Shown: positions 11,052-24,112 of the stretch, piece by piece
Layout: the number at the start of each line of letters is the position of its first letter
Numbering within the stretch: the stretch's first letter is position 1
Assembly (NCBI GenBank): GCA_012932865.1
Contig: SAXG01000071.1
Span: 1-64,000, forward strand
Direction: 5' to 3'
Origin: Amylostereum areolatum
Taxonomy: Eukaryota; Basidiomycota; Agaricomycetes; Russulales; Stereaceae
Length of the DNA: 64,000 nucleotides
Made by a program: the position numbers and the translations under genes
Notes under the pieces: model-generated
What the model was told of the DNA's origin: nothing
The model's database searches: none
Seen by the model: only the letters and a program-made list of their open reading frames with translations

Positions 11052-12905
11052 ATGACCGGCGCTTTCGTATCCCCCGTCACAACCACAACCACCACCACCT
11101 TCTCCTCCCTCGACCTTCCTCCCATAGCCACCCTCGAAGACGATGGCTCCGTCGTTGACGAGGAATCATCTGTCGATCCACTCGTCGACCCGGCGTCCCC
11201 ACGGCTCGTCGCTGCTGCTGACCGGATACCGGTCCCGATTCCTGAGCCAAATGTTTGGTATCTCGAGCAAGTGATGCAAACGGGCCGCTTCCCAAAAGGG
11301 AATTACACCCAGTTACTTGTATGTTATCATATACACTTGTGTGGCACATCATTCTAACCCACGTTCAGGACACCGTCGAGCGTCTGTGCACGACGATGTC
11401 CGGCCAGAGCGAGGATCGGATCGTGGGGGGAGTACGTATGGCTGAAATACGGTGTCTACAGCCGTCGTTAATACTTGTGCTAACAGGTCGCCGATCTTCA
11501 TCATTGGGTCGAGGAATACGAAAATGCCTGGCCTGTACGCATTCTAATTCGGGACGTGTTAAAACGCAGGGCTCCTCGGTCGCCACCCAATCCAATAGCT
11601 TCATCCTCCAAACCGAGGACTGCCACGGTCCATCTCTCAAAAAAGGCGAAGACTTACCTGATTGGTACGTCTCGTATCATCGTCGGCAAATGCTTGTCAG
11701 TTGACTCGCGTGAGCAGATTATTTTGACAACGTGAACACCAACCCCCACAAACCCGAGCGGGCCCGGCTCCTGGAAGAAGTTCGGCGCATTGACGGCCTA
11801 GATGAAGAGTACAATGACTCGAAGCTCAACACTTGGTTCGTTGCCCGAAGACGTCAGATGCGCAACGCGCCGGATGCGATATCGGAGGTCGACGCCGCAG
11901 CCTGTATGTATTCCGCGCGACCATCTCATTCTAACGTTGCTTCACGTCACGTCTGCGATAGGCTACAACAAATTAGACGATCAAGGGCAGGGATTTCTGA
12001 AGGCCCTCGTCGCTCGGTCATCGAAGAAAACTCCGAGCACCTCAACCATTGCAGAGTGGGCGGACTTGGTCAAAAGGGATGTGGACACGGTCAAAGGCGC
12101 TCTCGTTCATCTCCGTAATCAAGAGAAGTTGGAGCACCATCGAAAATCGCACACTCCCGACGCGAAAGAACTCAAGCCCAACATCGACTGGGTGATGTCT
12201 CAAGTGCCTCCTGCGGCACCAAAGGAACCCCGTCCTGTCCCAGCGGAAACGCATCTTCCTACGCCAGCGGTATCCGTATCTCCTGAACCCGCCCCGCGTG
12301 TCCCGTCCACGTTAAGCTCTACCGCGCCCGCCATCTCTCCCTTAACACGGCCCGTGCCTCCGCCTATCAACACTACGTTCACGGTCCATCCCCAATCGCA
12401 GCCACCCTCTAGCGCGTCGACCAGTGCACCACCCACAGGGACACCACTCGCAGGGACGTCCTCAGGCTACAGTTTGCCACGGCTTTCCTTTGATTATCCG
12501 ACACGGTTACCACCCACTGGACTTCACCCAACCGTGTCCCACTATCGACCCCAGACATTTCTCCCAAACCAAACTCCCACACCGTATCAGTTACCAAGCC
12601 CCGTCGAAAGCCGCACTACATTCCTTGCGACAGCCCCTCCCACCGCTGCCACCCCCGTTCCACCGACTGTAAAAGAGCAGGTCTCACCACCTTCCCAAGC
12701 GGTTGAGTATCTACACCTAGGCCCGGCGCCGATGGACATCGATCCCACGCCACGCCCTCCACCTCCGCGCTCTATCGACGCTTTCTTAACACAGACCGAC
12801 GCCTACGACGCGCTTTTGGAGGGCATCTTCGACAAGACTTCTAGGGGCGAACTCGCAAGATGGGGCTTGTACCCGAACATGCTTCCGCCGTCTGCAGAAC
12901 CGTGA
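11052..12905 (+). CDS. Divergent homeodomain-like transcription factor
   Basis: The ATG at 11052 opens MTGAFVSPVTTTTTTTFSSL. Several short introns follow, giving exons LLDTVERLCTTM, VADLHHWVEEYENAW and ILQTEDCHGPSLKKGEDLPD. A candidate homeodomain lies at about 11740-11865: HKPERARLLEEVRRIDGLD, then KLNTWFVARRRQMR, matching recognition helix 3 (WF-x2-RR-x-M) of homeodomains. The last exon from about 11965 is long, rich in Pro, Ser and Thr, and ends in YPNMLPPSAEP and TGA, as expected for a low-complexity regulatory tail. It could be a nuclear DNA-binding regulator; I see no paired homeodomain partner as in a mating-type HD locus. The gene converges on SWR1 with about 540 bp between them. Confidence 0.6.
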
Positions 12906-13441
12906 TTTGCACATCCGATCATCCGCCATCCATCCCCTCCCAACAGCACAATAATGCTGGCGCTGAGGGGTGGTTCGGGAGGACAAATGGACCATACACA
13001 GCATGTTGACCCGCCGCACCTCGGTCTCGAATAAACACAGAGATGTAGACCACGCTGCTCTCTCATCCCACGCGCATACATCCATCGCGCTGTACAGTAT
13101 GACCATGCTCAGGAGCTGCATAATTCTTGATACCTAGTACCTTAACATTATTGTAGTATTATACCACACTGCTGTTATATGTACCATCTTCCCCTTCCTT
13201 ACTGCCTTCTCATTATTCAACTAGCTCCAGCCTCTATAGTTCTTTAGTACACGTAAACCCACTGATTTCTGTCCCCCACACATCCCAGATTGAAGGTTGA
13301 AGATGTCAAACCAAACCCAAGTGAACAAGATCACAGTAAATATATTGGCAGCAGGCAGCAAGACTATAATGGGATATGTAGGATACAGGAACAGAGCCAC
13401 ACAAGAAAACAAGAAACAAACCAAGCACACACATACACACA
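12906..13441. other. Convergent intergenic region, probably two 3' UTRs
   Basis: Between the stop codons of the homeodomain and SWR1 genes. AT-rich stretches at 13140-13260 and a short CA tract near 13430 are present; no gene seen. Confidence 0.5.
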
Positions 13442-16400
13442 CTAGAGCCTCCAATCTCGGAAGTACTCGTAGTCCTGGCGGACCAATGCGAGCATGTAGT
13501 CCACCGTCGTACCGCCCTCCTCTTCCTCCTCCTCCTCGACGGCCTCTTCTATCATGTCCCCATCTCCGATGGGATCTCTCGCCACAGGCACAGTACCCAC
13601 ACTGACCTTCCGACCCGCCGTCCCCGCATCCTCCCCGAAGTCCGCCTCGTCCGCACCCTCCAGCTCCCCCGCCTCCTTCTCCGCCACCTTAGCGGCATAC
13701 GCGTCCTCCGTATCCACAAACTCCTCCAGAGCCTTCGTCAGCGTCTCCTCGCTAATCTCCTCTTCTTCTCCGAACAGCGACCGCCAGTCGAAGCCGCCTT
13801 TTTGAATTACGATATCGTCCAGAGAGCGCTTCTGATTTGCCTTGCGGAGCATCGCCTCTTCGACGGTGTGTTGGGAGATGAAGCGGTAGATGTGCACGTC
13901 GCGGATCTGGCCGATACGGTGGGCCCTGTCAGGAAGGGAGCACACATTCGGCGTTAGCGGCTACTAGACAGAATGAAGGGAACAAAAGAGAAAGCGCACC
14001 GATCCTCGCACTGCCGGTCCATTTGAGGGTTGAAGTCACTGTCGTAAAAGACCACCGTGTCGGCGCCCGTTAAGCTGTGCGCAACATAAATCTGATCAGG
14101 ACTCATACTCCTCGTTACACAATGAGAAAACTTACTTGATACCCACGCCACCAGACCGCGAGGACGCGATGAAACAAAAGACGCGCGGGTCCGCGTTGAA
14201 CCGCTCCGTGATGTACTGCCGATCCTCGATTTTCGTCGCTCCATCTAGCCGAAGGTACAAGTACCCGTGGAAGTTGAGGAACTGCTCCAAAATGTCCAGG
14301 ATCTTCGTCATCTGCGTGAAGATGAGCACGCGGTGCCCGCCCGCTTTGCGCTCGCGAAGGAGGTCCGCCAGTTTCTGGAGCTTGCCACAGTCGAACTGGA
14401 GGAGCGAGAGGTCAGGGAATGCGATCTGGAGCTTAACGCTGGATTTGTGGAGGATAGCGTCGAACGTGGTGTCCGTTGAGAGTTGGCCAATCGGCTGCTC
14501 GACTTCGATGAGGGCTCGGCGAGGGAAGTCGTGCGCGACTACGGCCGGGGTCGCAAACGCGAACCTGTCGACGAGCGGGGCCATATCCCACGCTCGCTCC
14601 TCGTAGGATTTCACCGCACGATGCACCGCATCCACTCGATCCAAATAACCGAATCGGGGATCGACAAGGGACGCAGGCAGCCACGGCTGGACCATCGAAC
14701 GAACCGTTCGTATGACCTCGCTGCTAAGGATCGGCTGACGATTACACCGCAAGCGGTTGAGGTAGCCCACATGCGCCCACCTGGCCACGCTTGCCGCTCG
14801 CTCCAGGTATTCTCGCCAACGTTTGTGGCCGACTATGGTACGAGCGTCGTACGGAGGGGGCTCTCCCGGCAACTCCGAGATGAAAGGCAGGCGTTCGGTC
14901 CCGTCCAGAAATTGAGTCGAAGTGCTCACGATCACGGAGGTGTTTAGGAGCGCGCCAAAGTGGAGCCCCATCATGCTCAAGCTAACGTTCTCTGCCGGAT
15001 CCTCCTCGAGTAGTCGCCGTCGAACAAGCAGTTCCTTGATCTCATAGTCGGCCACGGCGGAGCGTTGCATGGCGAACGACGTGACGATGGGCCGCACTTC
15101 GAAGAGGTCCGGGTGGTTGCACACTTTTCTGAGCTGCATGAGGATGTTCGCGATTTTGTAATACATTCCGGAGGAAAGGCCGGTTCGGGTCTCAGCGCGC
15201 GACATGAACTCGTCGTAGAGGAAGCGCTGCCGTTTGGAAAGGGGGCAAAGGACTAGATGTTCGAACTTGCTCGGGAGCTCCTTCTCCACTTCTTTCTTGA
15301 TGCGGCGGAGTAGGTACGGCTTGAGGACAGTATGCAACTTCGAAACGCGTTGTTGGGTTTCGTCGTCCAAAGTGCCTCCCGACTCTATCGCCTTTTCGAG
15401 GGGATCTGTAAAGAGCCATGATGAGACCAACGAATAGAGCTACTTGTGCGACGGACTTACTCGCAAACCACTCGCCAAACTCTTTCAAGTTCGCGAAGTC
15501 GGTGCCAGACATCAAAAACTGGAGCAGCGCCCACAGTTCCGTCAGGTTGTTCTGGAGTGGGGTACCCGTGAGGAGTAGCCGTCGAAAGGAGCGGAACATA
15601 AGCAGAATGTTCCACCGCTGCGATTTGAAGTTCTTGATCATATGTGCCTCGTCGAGGATCATGTAGTACCATGGCTTGCGCTTGAAGATGTGCTGGTCGC
15701 GACTGGCGAGGTTGTACGAGGTGATGCAGACGTTGAAGTGGTACTTATCGTACCAGCCCTGGCGCAGCTCCTTCCTCCGCTTCGTGTTCCCGTGATAGGC
15801 GAGGACCTTGAACCCGGGGAGAAATTTCTTGAACTCCATCTCCCAGTTGAGCAGGACACTGGTCGGTACGATGATAAGATGGGGTCCCCAGATCCCACGA
15901 TCGCAAGCCAGGTGCGCTAGCAGGGCTATGGTCTGGATGGTTTTCCTACGCAAGTATCAGACTTCATTCTCAAAACGTATCACAGCGTGCACCCACCCTA
16001 AACCCATCTCATCCGCGAGAATGCTGTTCCAGTGCCTATTGTGGTTGTTTGCGAGCCACTCCAAGCCAGCGTACTGATATGGCCGAAGAACGCCGCGAAG
16101 GAGTGCTGGAGGCTTCACTTTACTCTCCTTGTCCCATTCCACTGGTGCGACTGCATACGGACGAAGATAGTGGGGAATGTTAGCATCGCCCCCCTCCTCT
16201 TCATCGACGTCCTTCTCGGAGGCAGGAATGTCGAGAACCGGACTCGCTGAAGAGGCGACGGTAGGACGCAAGTCGGAGACTCGATCGACGGCCAAAGGAC
16301 TCGGCTCAGCAAGGAGTCCAGTGTTCGACAGAGCCCGTGGAGGCAACGCATCCTCCTGGGAAATCGCCGCCGAGGCATCAGAGGCGGAGCGCGTCTCCTC

Positions 16401-18896
16401 CAACAACGGGGTGTACACCGCGGGGCTTTCTTCTTCTTCTTCGTGCCGGAACATCGTCTCCTCGAACGCAAACTCTTCGTCATACAGATGCGGCTGAGGA
16501 AGCGGGTCGTCCATCTTGAACCCAGAACCCCGCATAGGCGTGGAGGAGGAGATCCCCAACCGCAGCGGTGAATCCACGAAGCTCGTCGCAATCGCCGACT
16601 CAGGTGTGTCGTCCGCTGGCGGTGTGGCGATGAGATCGGAAGGGGGCGAAAAGACGTCGTCAGGGCCAGTGACGGTACGGTCGAGGTCGACGTCGGTGTC
16701 ATTGCCGTCCATGGCGGAAGTGCGTGAGGAGTGAGACGACGACGCGCGACGCGGGGGAGCAGGTATCCCCAGAAGAGCGAGTGCTGTTAACTCGTCATCT
16801 TCGTCGTCCGTAAGGTTGCCGCTTGGATTTCGGCTTTCCAGGAAAGCAGACCCGCCACGGCCATCGCCCTCTGCAACGCTCGTCCTTGAGTCTGCTTCTT
16901 CGGCTATCTCCTCTACATCTTCTGCGTCCTCAGAACCTTCCTCTTCATCGTCGTCCGTATCACCATCTTCCATGAGGGAGGCGCTAGTCGACTTGCTCGT
17001 AGAGCGTCCAATTCGACTAAGGTCTTGGTGCTGTGTCTCCAGTATCATACCCGACTGGTCTAGGATCGCATCCAAGTGTTCCCTTCCCCTCCTGTTCTCT
17101 TCTTCCTCCCTCTGCAATCTCTCCTGCTCTCGGATATGCTATGATATCCAACTATCGATCAGCATCCCTAACCTCAAAACAAGCGGAATGAGAAACAAGA
17201 CGCACATAAACCGCTTTCTTCCATTCGGTCACGACCATTTTCATCGTCGTCTTTGCCAGCGCCCGGAGCCGCTTCTCCTCCTGGAGCCGCGCCTTGCCTT
17301 CCTTCACCGCGTTCGCGTCCCAGTACGCGCGCACCTTGCCTGCCACCGCCGCTGCGATCTGCGGCCCCGAGAACTCCGTTTGCCGCTGACGCAGCCGCAC
17401 ATCCTCCAGCAGATGGTCCCAGACGTCCGTCCCGCGTGCACGTTCCTTGGGGGGCGCAACACGGTCCGCCACGCTCGTGTGGTCAAAAGAGAGCAGCATC
17501 CGTCCCTGCGAGCGCAACTTCCACACTTTCTCTCGAAGCAAGGCCTTCTCGTGCGCATCAGCGGCAAGGGCCTCCTCGCTTGCGTCCGCCTCGCCGTCAT
17601 CCAGCCAGGTATACGAGTCCAGGAACTTACCAATCGAATTGCCGAAACGTGGTGGTTTGGGCCGTTGGTCGGGATGCGAGTACGTCGGCACGGGCCTTCG
17701 CACGATGAGTTTGATACGTTTGGGTCCGGTGAGAGACGGCGGTGTGGGCGGAGGGACCAGTCGCTGTTTTTGGTGACGCGTCATCGGAGGTGTGGCGGGA
17801 ATTATTTGCGGTGGCGCGAGTGCGTATAGTGGCACGGCCGGTTCCGTAAAGGTGCGCCGCCGAGTATTAGATGAGGGTGTGCCCGTGATGGGAGGTGGCG
17901 GCGGTTCCGGGGCGGGTGCAGAAACGTCCACATCCGTCTTTCGTCGTTTGCGAGGCCTCAGTCCAAGTTCGTCAGCGTTCGGTGGGGGATCCATGGTGGC
18001 GCGTCGTCGCAAGGAACTGAACGTTGAAGGTGGGGAGAGTTCGGGGGATGTAGCAGGAGGGACCACCATGTCTGGTTTTGCCTTGCCCTTGCCTTTTGCG
18101 CGGGACTTCGCCGCGTCCACAGGCGCCGATGCCGAAATGCCATCGGGCGATGCTTGTTCGACGTCGACGAGCTGGGACCGCGTCCGTCCTAGGGCCATCT
18201 TGCTCTCGGATGCCTTTTCTTTGCCCTTGCTTTTGGCAGGTGCGATGATGGTCCATATGGTATTGTCCGAGGACGACGCCTTGGTCGGTGAGGAAGTGGA
18301 CGACGATGACGACCCCGCGCCCTGTGTGCCCTTGAGAGACTCGACGCGACTCTGCAGAGCGCGGCGCGTGGTACGCATGCGAGTACCAGCGATGGTTGAG
18401 GTATTTCCGATGAGATCATATCCCATTTTGTACTATCCGCGACGCGCGTTAGCAAGCTCGCACATGACAAACCCTCGCCGGACAGGACACACCTGCTGAA
18501 ACACATCCGAGTTGTCCTTTTTCGCCTCCTGCCGTCGCTATGAGCCAAGTGAGAATGGTATTTCGTGCTCGGAGACGTACCGCGGGACTGTATGCCACCA
18601 ACGAGATGAACTTTTCCAAATGAAAGGCCTCGCGCACCTGCACGGACGCAAGTCGTCAGCTCACCGCCCAAAAGTGAAGGCGAGGGACGCACCAAGTCGT
18701 CGTGTCTATCCTGGACACCTTCGAGCACCGCCTGCTTCTCCTGAAGCAACGTCGTCCGCTCCTCCGCCACTCTCGCCCGCACCTCCTCCTCAAACCCCCG
18801 CCCCATCTCGCCATGAGCTCTCTTCCCCGCCTTCTCCGCCCCCTTCTTCCCATTCCTCGTTGGCGCCTCCGAGGACGACAACTTGCGGGCGCTCAT
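13442..18896 (-). CDS. swr1: SWR1 chromatin-remodelling ATPase (H2A.Z exchange)
   Basis: Catalytic subunit of the SWR1 complex, which replaces nucleosomal H2A with H2A.Z. The likely start is MSARKLSSSEAPTRNGKKG at 18896. An HSA-like basic helical segment lies at about 17200-17450 (WDHLLEDVRLRQRQ, then LAKTTMKMVVTEWKKAVY). An acidic Ser-rich linker follows at 16180-17110. The Snf2 core reads DEMGLG, intron, KTIQTIALLAHLACDRG (Walker A), ILDEAHMIKNF (Walker B, DEAH), LLTGTPLQNNLTELWALL. The long insertion typical of SWR1/INO80 separates this from the helicase-C part VLIFTQMTKILDILEQFLNF, RLDGATKIEDRQ, SGGVGIK, ADTVVFYDSDFNPQMDRQ and AHRIGQ. The protein ends DYEYFRDWRL. Exons are long and in frame, with about ten short introns. 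GPHLIIVPTSVLLNWEMEFK is characteristic of SWR1 rather than INO80. Confidence 0.92.
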
Positions 18897-19181
18897 GTTC
18901 GTCGTGCCCGCTTGCGCGCATCCCACGGTGTGCGCGCGCGCGGTCCTCCGTCTTCAGATTTCGATCTCGACGATTACCGCACGTCGTTCCTTGATTTTTG
19001 CGTCTAGGCGTGCGTGGAGCGTATCTGGTTTCAAGGAGAGTGCGAGAGGTGAGAGGAGGTCTGGCCGTTCGTCGCCGTGCGTCGTTCCGAGGAATAACGA
19101 GATGCCATTTCGCGTGTGGGAGGTCTTTGTTTGTTCTGCACAAACAACTGCCCGTTCTGCTTCAAGTTTACTAGCAGATAC

Positions 19182-19196
19182 CCGTGCTTCGCACGG
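19182..19196. repeat. Small perfect hairpin CCGTGC-TTC-GCACGG
   Basis: A six-base-pair stem with a three-base loop. Motifs of this kind occur in terminal parts of some repeat families; here no element boundary was resolved. Confidence 0.5.
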
Positions 19197-19856
19197 CATG
19201 TTTCAATGCAAGAACCTCTGGAGAACAAATTATCATATTCATAAGGTTCACAGTCCCGTTATGCCCGTGGGCCAGTACCCACCGTCGCATGCAACTTCTT
19301 CCCGTTCCTCCTCCTCCCGTGGGCCTGCTCCCCCCGTGGGCCAGTGCCCCCCCTCCCCCTATTGTTGACAGCCCCGCCTCTGCACCCTTCATTTATTGCG
19401 TAGCCCTGGAATGGAGCTACCGGCCTCTATGGCCCCCTCCCCCTCCTGCCCTGAACCCCTTGTTGCCTTTCTCTACTTAATATTATGGGTTAGGAATTTC
19501 CCCACGCCGCTAACCCTAACCCCATCACCCACACTGGTACCCATTCGGGTTCCCCCTTAGCCCGTGCTTGTTTTGTAGTAGATTTGAATAAAAATGTACT
19601 TTTGACCGAAAACGTCTAAAATAAGCGAAAGAGTAGCCAAGAAACATTGCGAAGCCGAGTCGCCGACCACAGGGTCCCGCGCCTAGTTTGGCAGCCCGAC
19701 CCGTACTCACTTGAGTAAACACATATGTATTACCCGTGCTATTTATTCTCCAGTGGCTTGGGCATTGGTTATGCAAAAAGAGTAGTACAGACGTTGCTGG
19801 AATGTTCGAGAAATGACTGACACTCGGCTACGCGCACGCATCTCACGGATGAGCTT

Positions 19857-19880
19857 AGATAGATAGATAGATAGATAGAT
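19857..19880. repeat. (GATA)n microsatellite, six units
   Basis: Six uninterrupted AGAT units. Confidence 0.9.
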
Positions 19881-20716
19881 TCTGATTTTATAGTAGTACT
19901 CAGGCCGTTTACGGCCTATATGGATGAGCTTTGTGTTTGTCTTATGTCTTATGTCACGTGACACAAACGGGTTCCTTTATATTATTAAGGATATGCGGAT
20001 GTCTTTATGTTTGTCTCACCGCGGGCAGAAGTCCATTTTTGCGGAGTCGATAGGAGTTCGAAATGGGGGATAAAAGTACAAATATAGGAACGTCCGTGGA
20101 TGTGATAAAACACGGATAAAATGACAAATATATGATGCATTAGGAAACGAATGACACTCTACCGAAATGTGTACTGTCAGACATGCTCTTTCCGGGGACG
20201 AAACCCGTCAGAAATCAGATGTTTTGGGTGCAGGAAGGCGGTAAAATATCCGGTCTGATAGTACTTCTTTCGGACGGACATTACCGAAGACGAGAGCAGT
20301 CCGAAAGACCGAGTTTCGGATGGGTCTAGCTTCGGCCGAAGGACGTATGGAACTTAAAGTTCCTATCTGACATATCATCCATTAAGTGTGATCAGAAATA
20401 AAAAGTTATGTCACGATTTCAAACTGCTTTGGAAGGTTAATAAATGTAACGTTTCAAGCCCGTGGTGGCCGAAAGGTTATCAGGCCGAAACGAGATATTT
20501 TGAACACCATCCGCCCCAGCCAAGACCCGTATAAAACCCAACATTTCAAATCAATATATTTGTCAGCGCCAGCGCCAGCGTTCCAGCGCACAGCGACCAA
20601 CGTCCGCTTGCAGCGCCGAGCGCTAGCGCAGCTCTCGCTGCTAGCCCGCGCTCCCGCTGCCAGCCCGCTCGCTCCCGCTGGTAACAGCTCCCTCAGCGAC
20701 GCTAGCCTCTTTCAAA

Positions 20717-21120
20717 ATGGTAATCAAGCGCGGTATCCAGCGTCAAGCCCTACATCCAGCCAATATCTCTCCCGGCATAGCGACGGCGGTCCGGCGGTCC
20801 TCACCTCTGTCCGCTCAGTGCTGGTCGGGTCCGTCGAGAAGTGTAGGTCACCTTTTAGGTACGCCGCTTCCATTCCATGGAACAATGTCACCACTCATCT
20901 TTCATTCTCAACGCGCAGAAGATTACAAGTAGGAGGCCTACAGCATGGGTCGTTCGCCACTCGCCACCTCAGTTCTGCCCGGCACGCCCTCAGGCTTCAG
21001 CCTCCGCCCCCGCTGCTCAGCCTAACCCACCTCCACTCACGTCGCTTCCGAAACATGTCCATGCTCCTTAGTAATCATCCCCCCGGTCGATTTCTTCCCC
21101 CCCTCTTCGATACCATGGAT
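20717..21120 (+). CDS. Unassigned ORF with a possible intron
   Basis: An ATG at 20717 opens MVIKRGIQRQALHPANISPG. A possible intron runs from the GT near 20840 to the AG at about 20920, after which the frame can continue to LLSNHPPGRFLPPLFDTMD and a stop at 21120. No domain is recognised. The upstream part (20560-20700) is a GC-rich tract of AGCGC and CGCTCC units. It may be a small gene or chance coding potential. Confidence 0.25.
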
Positions 21121-21556
21121 TAGCCCGAGCGTCGTCCCTTTCCCAACTTTCCTGGTCCCCCGTCGGATCGACATGTTACGAAGTACCTTTCATAATCTTT
21201 TTTTACCCCTCCCCCTACCGATTCGCATACCCTTCTCGTAGCGCTTACTGCATGCTTCCGTAACTCCTACCTTCCCCCGTTCACGTCGTCGCTCTCTCAC
21301 ACGCATATTCAGCATGTATCTTTTTGTTCTCACCTTATCCCCTTTCTTAATCTATTTATGTATTGTATATACAAGTAGGACAGATATGTATGACATCCGT
21401 ACATGACGGGGATGGACATGATGAGCCCGATCGCTGCAGGGTGGTCGTCGAAAAGGGGTGTCTCGGCGAGGGGACCTGTGGATGATAGGCATGAAGGGAT
21501 GCGGATAGGAGGAGTAGTATTAGAGACCAAAAGCACCAACGACCGCGACGAGGCTT

Positions 21557-22050
21557 TTACGCGTCGGCTGCGGGTGCCTCAGCGTCGTCCTTGCACGTTT
21601 GATGCTGTTGAGGATTTCGTATTACTAGAAGACAGACAAATAGTCCGAGACGGATGAGGTGCGTTGGGGGGAAGCTCGGTGACCCGACGCGACTGTGCAG
21701 ACCGCAGGCCTCGAGAGCTCGACTCGAACTGACGAAGTAAAGGTGGCAGTCGCCCGTCCTGAGAGAAGATATATCAGAAACAAGTCAGCGCTGGCAATCA
21801 GGTAGAGGGCTAGAGGATGTGGCTAGAGGACAGTGCGGAAAGGTACATCCGAATCCTGGTAGAAGACTTTGGACTCGTCAGTCGCCGCGTTGCGCTCCTC
21901 GACGCACGCTTCATGTTCTCGATCATCTCTGCGGGCGATGAATGAGCTTGTTGAGTGACACCACGAGGTGACCAGGTACGCACCCTCATAATGCTCAACC
22001 TGTTCAGCGAGCATGGCGAGATAGACATAATCTTCACGGGACCCAGGCAT
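21557..22050 (-). pseudogene. Decayed 14-3-3 protein relic
   Basis: The ATG at 22050 opens MPGSREDYVYLAMLAEQVEHYE, the almost invariant N terminus of fungal 14-3-3 proteins. After an intron the sequence reads EMIENMKR. The nine or so residues that normally follow are missing, and VEERN continues in another frame, joined directly to AATDESKVFYQ, which in intact proteins lies much further on. A weak GDxHxYF match to the GDYHRYL segment is at about 21750, and KDDAEAPAADA with TAA at 21557 resembles an acidic 14-3-3 tail. About 490 bp remain of an expected 765 or more, so most phosphopeptide-binding helices are gone. 14-3-3 proteins are essential adaptors, so an intact copy is expected elsewhere. 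Confidence 0.6.
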
Positions 22051-22259
22051 CTAAAGAGGTGATCAGTGGCGCCTTCGAAACCATCAAAGGACGCGTCCCC
22101 GATGCGAATGGCGCACGGTATTGAAAGAGATGGGTTTGGAGAGGGAGTTGACGATGCTGGACAGCGAGGAAGACGGTGAGAAAGAGGGCAGGAAGAACAG
22201 CGGAAGCGGGATAAACGCACTGGGGAATGGTTGACGTGCAGCAAGAACAACACGTTTCT

Positions 22260-23414
22260 AGATTTATGTCTGCGAATTAGAGAGCCTATGAAACCAGGAA
22301 CGGTTAGTCGATCCTGTGCACGACGCTGACGACGAGGGGCCTGAGCTACACAACATTGGAACTAATAGAAGGGACCTACTGACCTCGACGCCGAGTTCCG
22401 GCCGAGTCACTCTGTTGGTCGTCTTCACAAATTAACACGTAGAGCGAAGATCATGGTACTAGGCGATTCAGATGACATCGAGCCATGTGTAAGTAGCAAA
22501 AGAGTGGAACTTACTCGTTCCCTTCGCCTCGTATATCTCCAGGAGCGTGGGGAGGGTATAAACTATGAGCTCCTCGGTCGCGGCGGGAGGATATCCGCCG
22601 CGATCTCCTTCTCGACCTCGATCGCGGTGTTAACGGCCAGCATCCGGTAGACGTCCCCGACCTTGACCATGATAAACTTGCTTGTCACTAAGTCCCGGGC
22701 TATAGAATGCGGGTAAGATAGTACCTTGTAGCGAGGAAGGAAAGGGGGTATGTGGCTGGACGGGGGAGGAAAGGAATATCAGGGTTGAGATCGTTGAGAG
22801 TGCAGAGCGATATTCAGCGACGTACCCGCTACTACCCGGTTGATTTCATACTCAAACTCACGCTTACCAGCCCTATGTCCAGCATCCATCTCTCGTCCAC
22901 TTCGCACCAGGTATCTCTTCATCGACCGCGATCCTACGCCGTCACCAACCTTGGGGGCCCGCGAACTTGGCCGTGAAGGGATGAAGAGGAAAGAGGAGAT
23001 GCACGAGTGGCCTTCTGCGCGGACGGAGAGGTGCGTAGGCATGAAGGAAAGAGATGCGTATGCGCAGAGGGGAGGGGGCGTGCGTAGGTCGAGAACCGTT
23101 GGCACAAGGGACATTCAGTCCAAGATGATACGGTCTTGGCGGGAGGGAGGCGGAGGCAGAGAAAGAGAAAGAGGTGGGGCGATAGTACTGTGGAAGTGGT
23201 GATGGTTCGGGTGTGGTGTAGCCTTTCAGCGCGCCGTCCAGAAGGGGTACTAGTGGGTTTGGTCGAGTTGATCGTGAAGCTGGAAGCCAGCTCGCCGTAT
23301 CCATCTGGCCAGGAGCCGTAGAGCGTCTGGCGAGACGTAGAAGAAGAGACTTGGATGGGTAGTGGCGGCAAGACGGCAAGTTGGTGAATATTCGCGATCG
23401 AGGGGAAGAGGTTG
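22260..23414. other. Interval without a recognised gene
   Basis: A minus-strand stretch at about 22560-22680 reads VKVGDVYRMLAVNTAIEVEK and looks exon-like, but I cannot assign it. The rest shows low-complexity frames only. The outer limit of inverted-repeat arm A may lie here or further left; it cannot be fixed because the partner arm leaves the window. Confidence 0.35.
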
Positions 23415-23707
23415 CAATGACAGAGTTCCTCGGGACCTTGTCGTCGCCATCGTGCTTGAATAGTGACTAGGAAGGAGGGTGGAGGGTGGGAACGGAGGAG
23501 ACGCCGTGATATAAGAGGCTGAAGACGCGATGCGGATACCTGCTCTCGACCTCACTCTTGCTCTTTCTGTCGCGCGTCTCTTGCTTCCCTCCTCTTTTTT
23601 CTCGTCTTCGTCAACACCTTTTCCTCGACTGTAACTCTGAAATTCTCTTCCACCGCCGTGAGTGTTTGTTCAATTGCGAAAAACCTTCGTTCTTATCTCC
23701 TGGTTCA

Positions 23708-24112
23708 GATGCTTCCAAAGATCACCATTCCCAAGGCCTTCATGAAAGATTTTCGGGGCTATATGTATGATGTGAGTGTCGCGTCCTGTTCTGGAAAGTA
23801 GGTGCTTACCTCGGATTCGAGTATCACGCCTTCGCCAAAGTCTACTCTGAGCTTGAGACGGCCATGCTTGGGACCCGCGCCTGGCCGCCGCCGCGTTTCG
23901 ACCGACGATTCGGTCTTCGCATGGTGTATGGCAGGATCGTCAATAACAGCACCGAGCGGTACATCGTTCTTCGAGTGAATAGAGGGGCCCTCCATCCCTC
24001 CCTCAAGGGGATCCCCGCCAACGCGATAGCCGGCGTCGCTCGCATTCAGATTTCAAAGCGCGGGTCCTTCAACGACTTTGCGGATAGGATTGACGAAAGT
24101 GTTGACAAGTAG
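23708..24112 (+). CDS. Small unassigned protein gene, arm A copy
   Basis: An ATG at 23708 opens MLPKITIPKAFMKDFRGYMY, followed by a GTGAGT donor at 23771. A second exon reads through MVYGRIVNNSTERYIVLRVN and KRGSFNDFADRIDESVDK to the stop at 24112. The simplest intron would be only about 30 bases, so the junction is uncertain. No family recognised. The mirrored copy at 63303-63707 is the same in the second exon, which suggests maintained coding. Confidence 0.4.

Larger units (their letters stand above)
18990..20500. other. AT-richer, gene-poor interval with short repeats
   Basis: No gene recognised. It contains three CCCGTGCT motifs (19181, 19560, 19733), repeated CCCGTGGGCC units at 19262-19345, a TCCGAAA/TTTCGGA inverted repeat near 20300 and a microsatellite. 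Such features suggest old repeat debris. Confidence 0.45.

Noticed and set aside
16816..17829. A 337-codon plus-strand open frame
   Set aside because: Antisense shadow of SWR1 exons.
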